From: COE1 sp949066965
GTDB lineage: Bacteria > Bacillota > Clostridia > Lachnospirales > Lachnospiraceae
Assembly (NCBI GenBank): GCA_949066965.1
Contig: CARTDA010000011.1
Span: 1-64,000 of the forward strand
Length of the DNA stretch: 64,000 bases
Reading direction: 5' to 3'
Position numbers and translations under genes: made by a program. Shown here piece by piece: positions 1 to 9,119 of this stretch; within the stretch, counting starts at the first letter, position 1, and each line of letters opens with the position of its first letter. The notes under the pieces are model-generated. The model was not told the DNA's origin. It saw only the letters and a list, made by a program, of their open reading frames with translations, and made no database searches.

Positions 1-1339
1 CGAGCGCCTCATACATGTGAAACGGTGAGGCGAAGTACTGTGCCAGTACGGGGAGTGTGTGTGAAAACTGGCTGGAATTATAATACAGCTCTACCATTTC
101 TTCAATACCCTTTAATTTCAGTAAATCGTCATAGGAAAGCCACTTGGTGTACAGCACTTCATAGGGCGGTCTGCTGTTATATACAATGCCATATTCACTG
201 GCGAGCGCCTCCATCGGGGAACCCTTTAGCACTTTCAGAAAGCCGAGCTGTAGCTGGTCGGGCATCATGGCGTATACCGTGTTGAACGAAGCCGCGAAGC
301 TGTCATAGTCCTCATAGGGAAGTCCGGCAATCAGGTCAAGGTGCTGGTGGATATTCTGGAAGCTGTGGAGGACAGCCACCGTTTTGGCAAGTGCGTTCAG
401 GTCCATGTGGCGGTGAATCGCTTTTAAGGTCTGTTCATTTGCAGACTGCACGCCGATTTCAAGTTGAAGCAGGCCGGGGCGCATACTGCGCATCACCTCA
501 AGGTGTTCTGCTGTCAGCAAATCCGCCGCGATTTCAAAGTGAAAATTAGTGACGCCGTTGTCATTTTCTGCCAAGTATGTCCAAATTTCAAGCGCATGTG
601 CCGGATTGCAGTTGAACGTGCGGTCGATAAACTTTACCTGCGGTACCTGATTGTCCAGAAAATAGCGCAGCTCTGATTTGACAGTGTCCATACTGCGCAG
701 GCGTACCTTTTTGTCGATGGAAGAGAGGCAGTAGGCGCACTGGAACGGGCAGCCGCGCTGGGACTCGTAGTAGACAATACGGTTCCGGAAGGCAGCGGGA
801 AAACCGGCAGACGGCGTGTACAGGAAGGGCAGGCGGTTGAGATCTAATAGTCCGCGCTCGCCGGTAAAGCCTTCTTTGCAGACAATTCCCTTTATATCAG
901 ACAGTGCGGGCTTGTTCTCCCAATAAGCGTGCAGCAGTTCGAGAAATGTCTCCTCGCCCTCACCGACCATGATGCCTGCAAGCTGTGGATAGGTCTGCAA
1001 TAAATGCTCAGCATGATAAGAAACCTCCGGCCCGCCAAGCCAGAGTGCAGTGTCGGGCAGAACCTTTGGCAGCGCTTGCAGGAGCTCTTGCACAACCGTC
1101 CAGTTCCAGATATAGCACGAAAAAGCCGCAAACTGTGGTTTTTGCCGATAGATTTCGGCGAGAATGGTCTCCGCAGGCTGGTTGATGGTAAATTCCGCAA
1201 TCTCGAGCACACAGCCGTCCGGACGGTCTGGATAATACTTGTCCGCGTAGGCTTTCAGGCTGTAGAGTGCAGGATTCGAGTGGATGTATTTGGCGTTGAT
1301 TCCGATTAGCAATACTTTGCCGGGGGTGTATGTACGCAT
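1..1339 (-). CDS. B12-binding domain radical SAM protein (partial, C-terminus off the window)
   Basis: The minus strand is open from an ATG at 1339 to the window edge, giving 446 visible residues. An AAAGGAG ribosome binding site lies at 1346-1352. The N-terminal ~150 residues resemble a cobalamin-binding fold, with motifs such as LLIGINAKYIHSNP, WLGGPEVSYHA and GEGEETF. A radical SAM cluster motif C-x3-C-x2-C follows (CPFQCAYC, codons near 735-755). The remainder reads as the TIM barrel (KFIDRTFN, EIGVQSAN, HLDLIAGLP) and the start of the C-terminal region seen in DUF4080-type members. The family carries a [4Fe-4S] cluster and uses S-adenosylmethionine; the substrate cannot be told. It is divergent from the two-component system at 1537. 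Confidence 0.88.
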   Translation of the reverse strand, partial: MRTYTPGKVLLIGINAKYIHSNPALYSLKAYADKYYPDRPDGCVLEIAEFTINQPAETILAEIYRQKPQFAAFSCYIWNWTVVQELLQALPKVLPDTALWLGGPEVSYHAEHLLQTYPQLAGIMVGEGEETFLELLHAYWENKPALSDIKGIVCKEGFTGERGLLDLNRLPFLYTPSAGFPAAFRNRIVYYESQRGCPFQCAYCLSSIDKKVRLRSMDTVKSELRYFLDNQVPQVKFIDRTFNCNPAHALEIWTYLAENDNGVTNFHFEIAADLLTAEHLEVMRSMRPGLLQLEIGVQSANEQTLKAIHRHMDLNALAKTVAVLHSFQNIHQHLDLIAGLPYEDYDSFAASFNTVYAMMPDQLQLGFLKVLKGSPMEALASEYGIVYNSRPPYEVLYTKWLSYDDLLKLKGIEEMVELYYNSSQFSHTLPVLAQYFASPFHMYEAL

Positions 1340-1536
1340 ATAAAACTCCTTTGAAGTGTGATTTGCTTGGTTGGTCTGGAGTTATTATAACAGAAAGCGG
1401 GAGAATTTGGTACCGAATAATAGAATACATTGGAGGAAGGATTTTTTCTTGATATGAAATGCGGAAAATGATAAAACAATGCTTGAATTTGCAGGATTGA
1501 GATGCTATTCTTTTATTAAAAATGGGGGAATCAGCA

Positions 1537-2208
1537 ATGTATAAAATTTTTATTGTCGAGGATGACGAGATGATTGCGGCGGGATTAAAACGCCATCTGG
1601 AGAACTGGGGGTATGCCGTCGAATGTGCGCAGGATTTGGGAAACGTCATGCCGGAGTTCGTGCGGGCGGCGCCGCATCTGGTTTTGATGGATATTAAACT
1701 GCCATTTTACAACGGGTATCACTGGTGCAGTGAGCTTCGCAAGATTTCCAAGGTGCCGGTCATCTTTTTGTCCTCCGCAGCCGACAACATGAATATCGTC
1801 ATGGCGGTAAATATGGGCGGGGATGATTTTATCGCAAAGCCCTTTGACTTGGATGTCCTCACGGTGAAAATACAGGCGATGCTGCGCAGGAGTTATGATT
1901 TTGTGAGTCAGAGTGTGGTGCTCGAGCACCGGGGCGCGATGCTGAATCTCACCGAGGCGGTGCTGGTGTATGGCAGCGAGAAGCTGGAGCTGACCAAAAA
2001 CGAGCTGCGTATTTTGCAGGTGCTGATGGAAAATAAGGAAAAGGTCGTGGCGAGAGACACGCTCATGACAAAACTGTGGGAGAGTGACAACTATGTGGAT
2101 GAAAATACACTGTCAGTAAATGTGAACCGTCTGCGGAAGAAGCTCGAGAGCGCAGGGCTTTCGGACTTTATACAGACCAAGAAAGGGATTGGCTACCGCA
2201 TAGGGTAA
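1537..2208 (+). CDS. OmpR-family response regulator, BceR/VncR-like
   Basis: This 223-residue protein has an N-terminal receiver domain (residues 1-115) with acidic pocket residues in IVEDDE, phospho-acceptor Asp52 in LVLMDIKLP, and the conserved Lys in IAKPFD. A winged-helix DNA-binding domain (130-223) ends in NRLRKKL and TKKGIGYRI. An ATG lies at 1522, but ATG 1537 is preferred because a GGGGGA ribosome binding site sits just upstream and the protein then begins MYKIFIVEDDE. It is followed 24 bases later by its histidine kinase and then by a BceAB-type transporter, so it very likely controls that transporter in response to a cell-wall-active peptide. Confidence 0.93.
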   Translation: MYKIFIVEDDEMIAAGLKRHLENWGYAVECAQDLGNVMPEFVRAAPHLVLMDIKLPFYNGYHWCSELRKISKVPVIFLSSAADNMNIVMAVNMGGDDFIAKPFDLDVLTVKIQAMLRRSYDFVSQSVVLEHRGAMLNLTEAVLVYGSEKLELTKNELRILQVLMENKEKVVARDTLMTKLWESDNYVDENTLSVNVNRLRKKLESAGLSDFIQTKKGIGYRIG

Positions 2209-2232
2209 TCGGCATGGACAGGGAGGATTGGA

Positions 2233-3366
2233 ATGATTGATTTTCGTATATATCTCAGGGAAAACAGCGGATGGCTTACAGTAAATTTGTTTCTTGCGCT
2301 GGTGATGACCGCGACGATGCTGCTGAATGGAATCCCCGCGCATGAAATTGGCTATGGAATGCTTTTGTGCGTCTTTGTCACTGTGGCAGCGGCGGTTTTG
2401 GGATTTGGCAGGCACTGTGAAAGCCTCCGCCAGTTAGAGGAGATGCGCAAAAATATTGCAGTGGTGCAAAATGAGATGAAGGTGCCAGAATACTTATACG
2501 AAACGTATTATCAGGACTGTATCAATGTGCTGGTAAAGGAGAAGGACCGGATTGAGAATGAACGTATCAGCCGCCAGCAGGATTTGACCGCATATTATTC
2601 CATGTGGGTACACCAGATTAAGACACCGATTGCCGCGCTCAAGCTGCTGATTGATGAGGAGATCAGTGCATTTCTTGAATTGGAGGAGGCACTGCAAGAT
2701 GACATGCGTGTCATAAAGTGCCGCCAGATGCAGAACGAACTTTTCAGGATAGAACAGTATGCCGATATGGCATTGCAGTACACGCGGCTTGGCGCGGAGA
2801 CGAATGATTTTGTGTTTGAGAATGTGATGCTGGACGAGGTGATAAAATCGTCGGTTCACAAGTATGCCAGACAGTTTATCCAGAAGCAGCTTCGTCTGTC
2901 ATACACGCCGCAGCAGCTCATGGCAGTTACGGACAAAAAATGGCTGGGGTTTGTGCTGGACCAGCTTTTGTCAAACGCCGTCAAATACACCAGACAGGGC
3001 GGCGTCACGATACGGGTATGCAGCGCCAGTCAGCCATGTGGCGGCGCAGTTTCTGAGCCTGATGAAAAAAAGGCGGGGCACGGGCATTGCGATGAAGCAG
3101 CACAAGCTTTCTGTGATGCTTATGACGAAAGCGTGCGGATTATTATAGAAGATACAGGAATCGGCATTCGCGCTGAGGACCTTCCAAGGGTCTGCGAGAA
3201 AGGCTATACCGGCTACAACGGACATGCTGACCAATATTCCACGGGAATCGGGCTGTATCTGTGCCAGTCCATCTTGGAAAAACTGGGGCATTCGTTTCAC
3301 ATTACCTCAGCACAGGGAAAAGGGACGAAGGCTGAGATTGTGATAGGGGGCATGAGAGACGTGTGA
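2233..3366 (+). CDS. Sensor histidine kinase, BceS-like intramembrane-sensing type
   Basis: This protein of 377 residues has two N-terminal membrane helices (about 13-33 and 38-58) with only a very short external loop, as in intramembrane-sensing kinases. The phospho-acceptor is His127 in WVHQIKTPIAAL. The ATP-binding domain shows the N box LSNAVKYT, the G1 motif DTGIGI and the G2 motif STGIGLYLC. Between N box and G1 there is an unusually long Gly/Glu/Ala-rich insert (about 35 residues) compared with typical BceS proteins. Such kinases need their BceAB transporter for sensing, and the partner transporter follows directly. Confidence 0.93.
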   Translation: MIDFRIYLRENSGWLTVNLFLALVMTATMLLNGIPAHEIGYGMLLCVFVTVAAAVLGFGRHCESLRQLEEMRKNIAVVQNEMKVPEYLYETYYQDCINVLVKEKDRIENERISRQQDLTAYYSMWVHQIKTPIAALKLLIDEEISAFLELEEALQDDMRVIKCRQMQNELFRIEQYADMALQYTRLGAETNDFVFENVMLDEVIKSSVHKYARQFIQKQLRLSYTPQQLMAVTDKKWLGFVLDQLLSNAVKYTRQGGVTIRVCSASQPCGGAVSEPDEKKAGHGHCDEAAQAFCDAYDESVRIIIEDTGIGIRAEDLPRVCEKGYTGYNGHADQYSTGIGLYLCQSILEKLGHSFHITSAQGKGTKAEIVIGGMRDV

Positions 3367-3397
3367 AGCCTTTTGGAACAGCTTTTATAACATGTTC

Positions 3398-3433
3398 CTT
3401 ACAACAATGTAAGAAATCAAAGGAAAATGTAAG
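3398..3433. promoter_or_regulatory. Probable response-regulator operator upstream of the BceAB-type genes
   Basis: A perfect inverted repeat CTTACA-ACAA-TGTAAG occupies 3398-3413. A second TGTAAG at 3428-3433 repeats the right half-site exactly 20 bases on. Inverted repeats of this kind are typical BceR-type targets, and 20-21 base spacing of half-sites suits OmpR-family binding. It sits just upstream of a promoter-like sequence. Binding by the regulator at 1537 is inferred from position and symmetry. Confidence 0.6.
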
Positions 3434-3442
3434 CCTGACAAA

Positions 3443-3471
3443 TGGCTGGCAGTTTCCTTTTTTGCTATACT
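3443..3471 (+). promoter_or_regulatory. Promoter for the BceAB-type transporter (activator dependent)
   Basis: A -10 TATACT lies at 3466-3471, and a poor -35 (TGGCTG, 3443-3448) lies 17 bases upstream. A weak -35 with the operator immediately before it fits positive control by the response regulator. Confidence 0.45.
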
Positions 3472-3518
3472 GTACTCATAAGGCAGATAGAGGACCAATC
3501 AAAAAAGGAGAACAAACT

Positions 3519-4303
3519 ATGTCTATTTTAAAGGTAAAAAATGTCAGCAAAATTTATACAACCCGTTTCGGGAGTACGAAAGTACAGGCGCTTTCTAATA
3601 TGAATTTCACCGTCGAGCAGGGGGAGTATGTGGCGATTATGGGGGAATCCGGCNNNNNNNNNNAAACGGAAAGAACCTGACAAGCATTAAGGAAAAAGAA
3701 ATCTCGGCATTCCGGCGCGACAATCTGGGATTTGTATTTCAGGATTTTAATCTGCTCGACAACTTTTCGCTCAAGGACAATATTCTGCTGCCGCTGGTTT
3801 TGCAGAGAAAACCGGTTGCGGAGATGGAGGAGCGTCTTACCCCGATTGCAGAGAGGCTCGGCATCGCGCAGCTACTGGAAAAATATCCGTATGAAGTTTC
3901 GGGTGGGCAGAAGCAGCGCACAGCCGTAGCGCGGGCAATCATCACCAGTCCGCAGTTGATTCTTGCAGATGAGCCGACAGGCGCGCTCGACTCCAAGGCG
4001 TCCGCGGGGCTGCTTCATGTGTTTCGGGAGATTAACCGCGACGGGCAGACAATCCTCATGGTGACACACAGCACCAATGCGGCAAGCCACGCGGACCGCA
4101 TTATGTTTATCAAAGATGGCGAGGTGTTCCACCAGCTCTACCGCGGTAATCTGACCAATGAGCAGCTCTACGCAAGAATATCGGATACGCTCACCGTGCT
4201 GGCACAGAAAGCGGAGGGCGCACAGTTTCCGCCGGAGTGCCAATTCAACCGGACGGATTCGGGCGCTGGGCTTCAAAAGGCAGATGAAATGTATGTGTCT
4301 TAA
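3519..4303 (+). CDS. ABC transporter ATP-binding protein, BceA-like (interrupted by assembly gap)
   Basis: Start ATG 3519 follows an AAGGAG site at 3505. The first 45 residues end in IMGESG, just before Walker A. After the 10-N gap the protein continues in another frame to 4303, with NGKNLTSIK, the Q-loop FVFQDFN, the ABC signature VSGGQKQR, Walker B LILADEPTGAL and the switch His in VTHS. About 24 residues including the Walker A lysine are missing relative to the family, so the gap hides sequence and the apparent frame change means nothing. It should power the FtsX-like permease that follows. Family members confer resistance to peptide antibiotics such as bacitracin. Confidence 0.9.
3654..3663. 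other. Assembly gap (10 N)
   Basis: Ten ambiguous bases replace the Walker A region of the BceA-like ATPase. Family comparison suggests roughly 72 coding bases belong between the flanking codons, so the N run is a placeholder of arbitrary length. Confidence 0.97.
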
Positions 4304-4362
4304 ACTGCGGCAATACGTTGCCAAATAACTTTTTTAGACTCGTAAACAGGAAAGGGATTTTT

Positions 4363-6351
4363 ATGAATTGTTTATATTGCAAGCTGGCAGTGACCAACTT
4401 AAAAAACAACCGGCAGTTTTATCTGCCCTACATTCTGGCTGGAATTGTGTCTGCAATGATGTTTTACATCATGCGTGCCATTCAGGGAAGCAAGGCAATT
4501 GCGGCGATGCGCGGCGCAGACACAGTGTACTTGATCTTGACGATGGGTCTCATAATCGTGGCGCTGTGCACTGGTATTTTTCTATTTTACACAAACAGCT
4601 TCGTGATGAAGCGGCGCAAGAAAGAGCTGGGGGTTTACAACATTCTCGGCATGGAAAAGAAGCATATTGCAAAAGTGATGGCGTGGGAGTCTGTGATTTT
4701 GTATGTGCTTACGGTTTTCGGCGGCCTTGTGCTTGGGATTGTGTTTCACAAACTGGTGGCAATGTTTCTGGCAAAACTGACAGGAATGTCAGAAAGTATT
4801 CCGTTTTATGTCTCTGGCTGGGGCTGTTTGCAGACGGTTGAGCTGTTTGGCCTCGTCTATGTGCTGATGCTGTTCTATAATTTCTTGCAGGTCAGCCTTG
4901 CCAATCCGGTTGCGCTGCTGCACGGCAACAGCGTGGGGGAGCGAGAACCTAAGGTAAAATGGATTTCGGCAGTGGCTGGCATTGGGTGCATCGTTGCAGG
5001 GTATTATATTGCCGTGACCGTTCAGGGCATCTTGGAAGCGGTCAATATGTTCTTTATAGCGGTGCTTCTGGTGATTGCCGGGACCTATGCGCTCTTTCTG
5101 TCTGTGAGTATTGCTTTTTTGAAAATACTCAAAAATAATAAGAAATACTATTATCAGACGACACATTTTATCACCGTGTCAGGAATGCTTTACCGCATGA
5201 AGCGCAATGCGGTCGGGCTTGCCAATATCTGCGTGCTGTCCACCATGGTTCTGGTAATCATCTCGACGACGGTGTGCCTGTATGCGGGCGTGGAAGATTC
5301 TTTGAAACAAAATTTTCCAAAAGAAATCAGCGCAACGCAGTATTTTGACCATGTTCCAGCGCGGGCAGACAGAGAATACCTTGTAGAGCAGGTTGCGGCG
5401 GCGGCAAAAAAGCAGAACAGAGAAATGATAGATGTGTCATCATATATGGACATTGTGACGGTGATTCACATGGACGGAAATGTGATAGAGCACTATGACA
5501 ATGAAAATCCTACTTACGATTTTACAGATATGGGGATGCTCTATGTGATGGCGCGGGCGGACTATGAGAAATTTACAGGGCATACCTATGAGCCGATTGC
5601 GCCGGGAAGCGTGATGGTGGCAGCATCACATCTTTTTGAGGAGGACTCTATTGAAATTTTTGGGACAACGTATTTAGTGGCGGATAAGACAATGTTTCCG
5701 GACAATTTCCCGGACAGTGAACTTCAGGCAGTTCTGGGCAATAAACAGCTGATTTACATTGTGGTGGAGGACGAGCAGGCGCTGGAACCGTTTGCGGCTT
5801 ATGAAGTGCGCCACCATATCGAACTGGATACAGATGGGACGCCGGAGGAGAGAAAGGCGTTTGCAACAGCCGTGGAGGAGGCGCTTGGGGCGTGCAAGGA
5901 AACTACAGCGTTCACATCAGGTATGCTCATGTCAAGGGCGCATCAGCGTGAAGAGTACATGGCATTAAACGGCGGCTTTTTGTTTCTCGGGCTGTTTCTT
6001 GGAATTTTGTTTCTGATGATCACAGTGCTGATTATCTACTACAAACAGACCTCGGAGGGCTATGAGGACAGGGAGAGATTTGCGATTATGACCAAGGTCG
6101 GCATGGGGCGTGATGTGGTGAAGGCTGCAATCAACACGCAGGTGCGAACCGTATTTTTTATGCCGATTATCGTTGCCGTCCTTCATCTGACAATGGCATT
6201 TCCGATGTTAAAGATAATCATGTATGTGTTCGGCCTGATGAATACAGAGCTGTTTGTCGGCTGTCTGGTGGTGACATCCGTAGTGTTTGCGGTGATTTAT
6301 TTTATCGTATTCCGCATTACATCGCGCAGTTATTACCGGATTGTCTATTAA
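4363..6351 (+). CDS. FtsX-family ABC permease, BceB-like
   Basis: The permease has 662 residues, starting at ATG 4363 behind AGGAAAGGG; the longer reading from 4318 has no good ribosome binding site. Its layout is that of BceB: one membrane helix near residues 18-38, further helices at about 55-75, 105-130, 150-170, 200-220 and 230-250, an FtsX core near 285-305, a large extracellular domain of about 210 residues (roughly 310-530), and three C-terminal helices. The external domain is the expected peptide-antibiotic sensing part. The gene follows its ATPase by 59 bases and forms one unit with it and the two-component system upstream. Confidence 0.92.
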   Translation: MNCLYCKLAVTNLKNNRQFYLPYILAGIVSAMMFYIMRAIQGSKAIAAMRGADTVYLILTMGLIIVALCTGIFLFYTNSFVMKRRKKELGVYNILGMEKKHIAKVMAWESVILYVLTVFGGLVLGIVFHKLVAMFLAKLTGMSESIPFYVSGWGCLQTVELFGLVYVLMLFYNFLQVSLANPVALLHGNSVGEREPKVKWISAVAGIGCIVAGYYIAVTVQGILEAVNMFFIAVLLVIAGTYALFLSVSIAFLKILKNNKKYYYQTTHFITVSGMLYRMKRNAVGLANICVLSTMVLVIISTTVCLYAGVEDSLKQNFPKEISATQYFDHVPARADREYLVEQVAAAAKKQNREMIDVSSYMDIVTVIHMDGNVIEHYDNENPTYDFTDMGMLYVMARADYEKFTGHTYEPIAPGSVMVAASHLFEEDSIEIFGTTYLVADKTMFPDNFPDSELQAVLGNKQLIYIVVEDEQALEPFAAYEVRHHIELDTDGTPEERKAFATAVEEALGACKETTAFTSGMLMSRAHQREEYMALNGGFLFLGLFLGILFLMITVLIIYYKQTSEGYEDRERFAIMTKVGMGRDVVKAAINTQVRTVFFMPIIVAVLHLTMAFPMLKIIMYVFGLMNTELFVGCLVVTSVVFAVIYFIVFRITSRSYYRIVY

Positions 6352-6381
6352 AAGCTGATTTATGGTATACAAAAATTTAAC

Positions 6382-6410
6382 TTGACAATAAAATCATGAA
6401 ACGGTATAGT
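6382..6410 (+). promoter_or_regulatory. Sigma-A promoter of the thiT leader
   Basis: TTGACA (6382-6387), a 17-base spacer and TATAGT (6405-6410) form a near-consensus promoter. It is followed by a GC-rich hairpin (6426-6447, GCGCTGGCT pairing with AGCCGGCGC) and then the TPP riboswitch. Confidence 0.8.
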
Positions 6411-6470
6411 TATTCCTGTACGAAGGCGCTGGCTGGACAGCCGGCGCAGTGTAGTACGCTAACATATATC

Positions 6471-6545
6471 AGATTACGCTAGGGGTGCACATCGCTGAGA
6501 CTTTACCCTCATTACTTGAACCGGATAATACCGGCGTAAGGAAGC
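6471..6545 (+). promoter_or_regulatory. TPP riboswitch (THI element)
   Basis: The conserved core is plain: GGGGTGC (6482-6488), GCTGAGA with a following ACCC, then ACTTGAACCGGATAATACCG and GCGTAAGGAAGC. TTACGC at 6474-6479 pairs with GCGTAA at 6534-6539 to form P1. It lies upstream of a thiamine transporter gene, which is the expected target. Thiamine pyrophosphate binding should reduce thiT expression. Confidence 0.95.
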
Positions 6546-6661
6546 AATATGGGAATAATGGGACTTTAACTGTTTAGATTCTGTCGGAATACAGGCTGCA
6601 AATACCATCAGGCTATGCGGCTGTGTAAAGCCAGAAGATCTATCAACAGTTACGATGCTGA

Positions 6662-6692
6662 CCTCCTCGCGCAGACGAAGGAGGATTTTTTT
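6662..6692 (+). promoter_or_regulatory. Expression-platform hairpin covering the thiT ribosome binding site, with T7 tail
   Basis: CCTCC (6662-6666) can pair with GGAGG (6680-6684), extended by CG/CG after one bulge. GGAGG is the thiT ribosome binding site, and seven T follow at 6686-6692 right up to the ATG. The same hairpin could hide the ribosome binding site or act as an intrinsic terminator, so the mode of riboswitch control is not settled by sequence. Confidence 0.55.
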
Positions 6693-7415
6693 ATGTTGTA
6701 CAATGTAGTAGTAAATGACTGGGGCGAGACGACTTACGTCCCGACGGCGCTTGGAAACGGACTGCTTGCGGCTATGATTGTGATACTGCTTGTGGCTGCG
6801 GCAGCATTTGTCAGGTTTCACATGCAGGCTGAAAAGGCAAAAAGTGCAGATGCAAAAAGGGAAAGGACGGACGATGGAGGCGGGAGGCTGACCATCCGGC
6901 AGCTGGTGTTCTGTGCAATGGCAATTGCCCTTGGCACGGTGCTCTCAAACATTAAGCTGTTCCACTTTCCGACAGGCGGTTCCATCACGCTGCTGTCCAT
7001 GCTTGTCGTCTGTCTGCCAGGATATTTTTTCGGCATCGGCGCAGGGCTGATGACAGGGCTTGCGTATGGTGTCCTGCAGCTTTTGATTGATCCTTATGTC
7101 TTATACCCGATGCAGCTTGTGATGGACTATTTTCTTGCGTTTGGCGCGCTCGGGCTGTCGGGGCTTTTCTCAAATGCAAAGAACGGGCTGCTCAAGGGCT
7201 ATCTTGTGGGCGTGCTGGGGCGCTATGTGTTCACCGTGGCATCGGGCTGTATATTCTTTGCCTCCTATGCGTGGGAAGGCTGGGGGGTGCTGCCGTACTC
7301 GCTGGTGTACAACGGCATCTATATCTTTGCGGAGGCCGGCGTGAGCATTGTGGTCATTCTGCTTGCCCCGGTAAGGTCGGCGATTGGCAGGATTCACCGG
7401 CTGGTTTTGGAGTAA
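6693..7415 (+). CDS. thiT: Energy-coupled thiamine transporter ThiT (ECF S component)
   Basis: The protein has 240 residues. ATG 6693 sits seven bases behind GGAGG; the earlier in-frame start at 6615 lies inside the leader. After an extra N-terminal membrane helix (about 22-45) and a charged linker comes the S-component core. It carries family motifs: PTGGSITLLSML, a YGVLQLLIDPY stretch and a DYFLAFGALGLSGLF helix. ThiT binds thiamine in the membrane and works with the shared EcfA/A'/T module, which is not encoded here. The TPP riboswitch upstream supports the substrate. The added N-terminal helix is unusual for ThiT proteins, which are normally about 190 residues. Confidence 0.93.
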   Translation: MLYNVVVNDWGETTYVPTALGNGLLAAMIVILLVAAAAFVRFHMQAEKAKSADAKRERTDDGGGRLTIRQLVFCAMAIALGTVLSNIKLFHFPTGGSITLLSMLVVCLPGYFFGIGAGLMTGLAYGVLQLLIDPYVLYPMQLVMDYFLAFGALGLSGLFSNAKNGLLKGYLVGVLGRYVFTVASGCIFFASYAWEGWGVLPYSLVYNGIYIFAEAGVSIVVILLAPVRSAIGRIHRLVLE

Positions 7416-9119
7416 GAAATTGCGACTTCCTATTTGACAGAAACCTATCATTTTAAGGGATATGCGTGGTACTTAAGGGAAATAGAGATTCCGGCAGAAA
7501 CGAGGCAGGACGGTTTGAAAAGGCGTTTCTTTTTCTCCATGGAGCGGACGAGAAAATCGACCGTGTGGGTTGACGGGACGTGTGCGGGCAGCTTTGACAG
7601 CTTTTATGCGGCGCACAGGTATGAGCTGACCAGGCTGCTGACGCCAGGCAGGCATACGCTCGTGGTGATGACGGACAACACGGATTATGTGTCGAATGGC
7701 GGGCATATGACTTCGCCGGACACGCAGACAAACTGGAATGGCATTCTGGGAGAAATCTATCTGGAATCGGTTGTGGATATCGCAGTGGACAAAATGTGGA
7801 TATATCCGTCGAGAAAAAACAGGTCTGTGGATATCAGGATGGTGCTTTCCGGCTGCAACACTGTTTCGGACAAGGCGTGGTCTGATATCAGCGCGGATGT
7901 CAGCTGCCGGCTGACAAGGCTCCGGATGAAGGCGGGCAGGGATTTTGAGCATTTTGAGCCGCTTGGGACGCAGACAGCCGAGACGCGCAGGGAGTGGATT
8001 TTGCAGGGAAAGGGACAGGACTTGCCCTACTGCATCGAGACGCTTGAAGTGTTTCCGGAGAAACGATGTGCAATCAGAAAGGATGACGCCTGTACTGGCG
8101 TGGGGGTCTGCTACGAATTTGAGAAACCGGTGAAAGAGTGGGATGAGTACAATCCATATGTATATGAGCTGACTGTGAAAATCCTGCGCGGTGGCCAATT
8201 GCTCTGTGGGCAGACAAGTCATTTTGGCTTCCGTGATTTTTCACACAGGGAGCTCGGAGGGGCTTACGAATGTAACGGTTCAGGCAACATGGCGGCTGAA
8301 GAAACAGGCAGGGGCGCAGGCGGACGGCAGGGAGGACGCAGGGCTTGTGAGACTGTCGTGCAGTCCGTGTCGTGTAAGGACGTTTCGGGAAGGGGACTCT
8401 TTACACTGGGAACGCTGCGGCTAAAGGTGCCGGAATGTGAGAAGAATGCGGAATATATCCTGCGTTTTACGCTGATGGCAGACAATGCGGAGGACATTGT
8501 GAACGAATATGACATATTTATATATGAATAAGCCGTTGCGAAAGTGCAGGATGCGCATCAAAGCTTTGCGGCTGGCGGTGCAGAAGCCAGTTGTGATAAT
8601 GTATGTGTTACAAATGATAATAAGACTGCGCTGGATGCGTGGCAGAATGGGAAAGCGGTCGCGCTGTTTGTCAGGGAAAACAGTATGCTTCCAGACAGTA
8701 CGATGAAGGGCGAGTACTGTACGGATTTCTGGTGCTATCCGATATTCCGCTCCATATCAGAGGGAGCAGGAAAACCGCTTCCGGTTGGGACAATGGGGTT
8801 ATTGATTGATTCAGCGCACCCGGCCCTAAATGGGTTTGCGTGTGAGTCATACACTACCCCGCAGTGGTATGAGATTGTCATGCATTCCAGACCGATGATA
8901 CTGGACAATATGGCAGAGACAAAGGACATCAAGCCGATTGTGCGCATGATGGACAATTTTGAGCGCAACCATAACCTGGGGATTATCTATGAGATAAAGC
9001 ACGCGTGCGGGAAAATGCTTGTGTGTCATGCGGATTTGCTGACCCTGAAGGATGAGTATCCGGAGGCGGCGTGCCTGTACAGAAGCCTTGTGGCGTATGT
9101 GTGCTCGGAGGCGTTTTAG
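7416..9119 (+). pseudogene. Decayed GH2-family glycoside hydrolase lacking its catalytic barrel
   Basis: GH2-type sequence begins in the codon right after the thiT stop (frame of 7434), so the true N-terminus is lost. The sugar-binding domain (7434 to about 7790: VWVDGT, SPDTQTNWNGILGEI) and first immunoglobulin-like domain (to about 8235: ending FGFRDF) are recognisable. Then the reading frame breaks near 8240-8300. Sequence resumes with pieces normally found after the catalytic TIM barrel (GLTNVTVQ in another frame, then LGTLRLKVP and NEYDIFIYE). An in-frame TAA at 8529 is followed by the family's C-terminal region (DFWCYPIFRSIS, PVGTMGLLID, DNFERNHNLGIIYE) up to 9119. The catalytic domain is absent, so no activity is expected. 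Confidence 0.8.

Noticed and set aside
1008..1649. Long minus-strand open frame over the radical SAM gene start and the response regulator
   Set aside because: It crosses two well-supported genes and their divergent control region, and its translation has no protein-like motif.
3654..3663. True loss of Walker A in the BceA-like ATPase
   Set aside because: The missing part coincides with the N run, so it is an assembly gap.
7473..8222. 249-codon minus-strand frame over the GH2 remnant
   Set aside because: It is a shadow of the GH2 coding frame; the plus strand carries recognisable family motifs.
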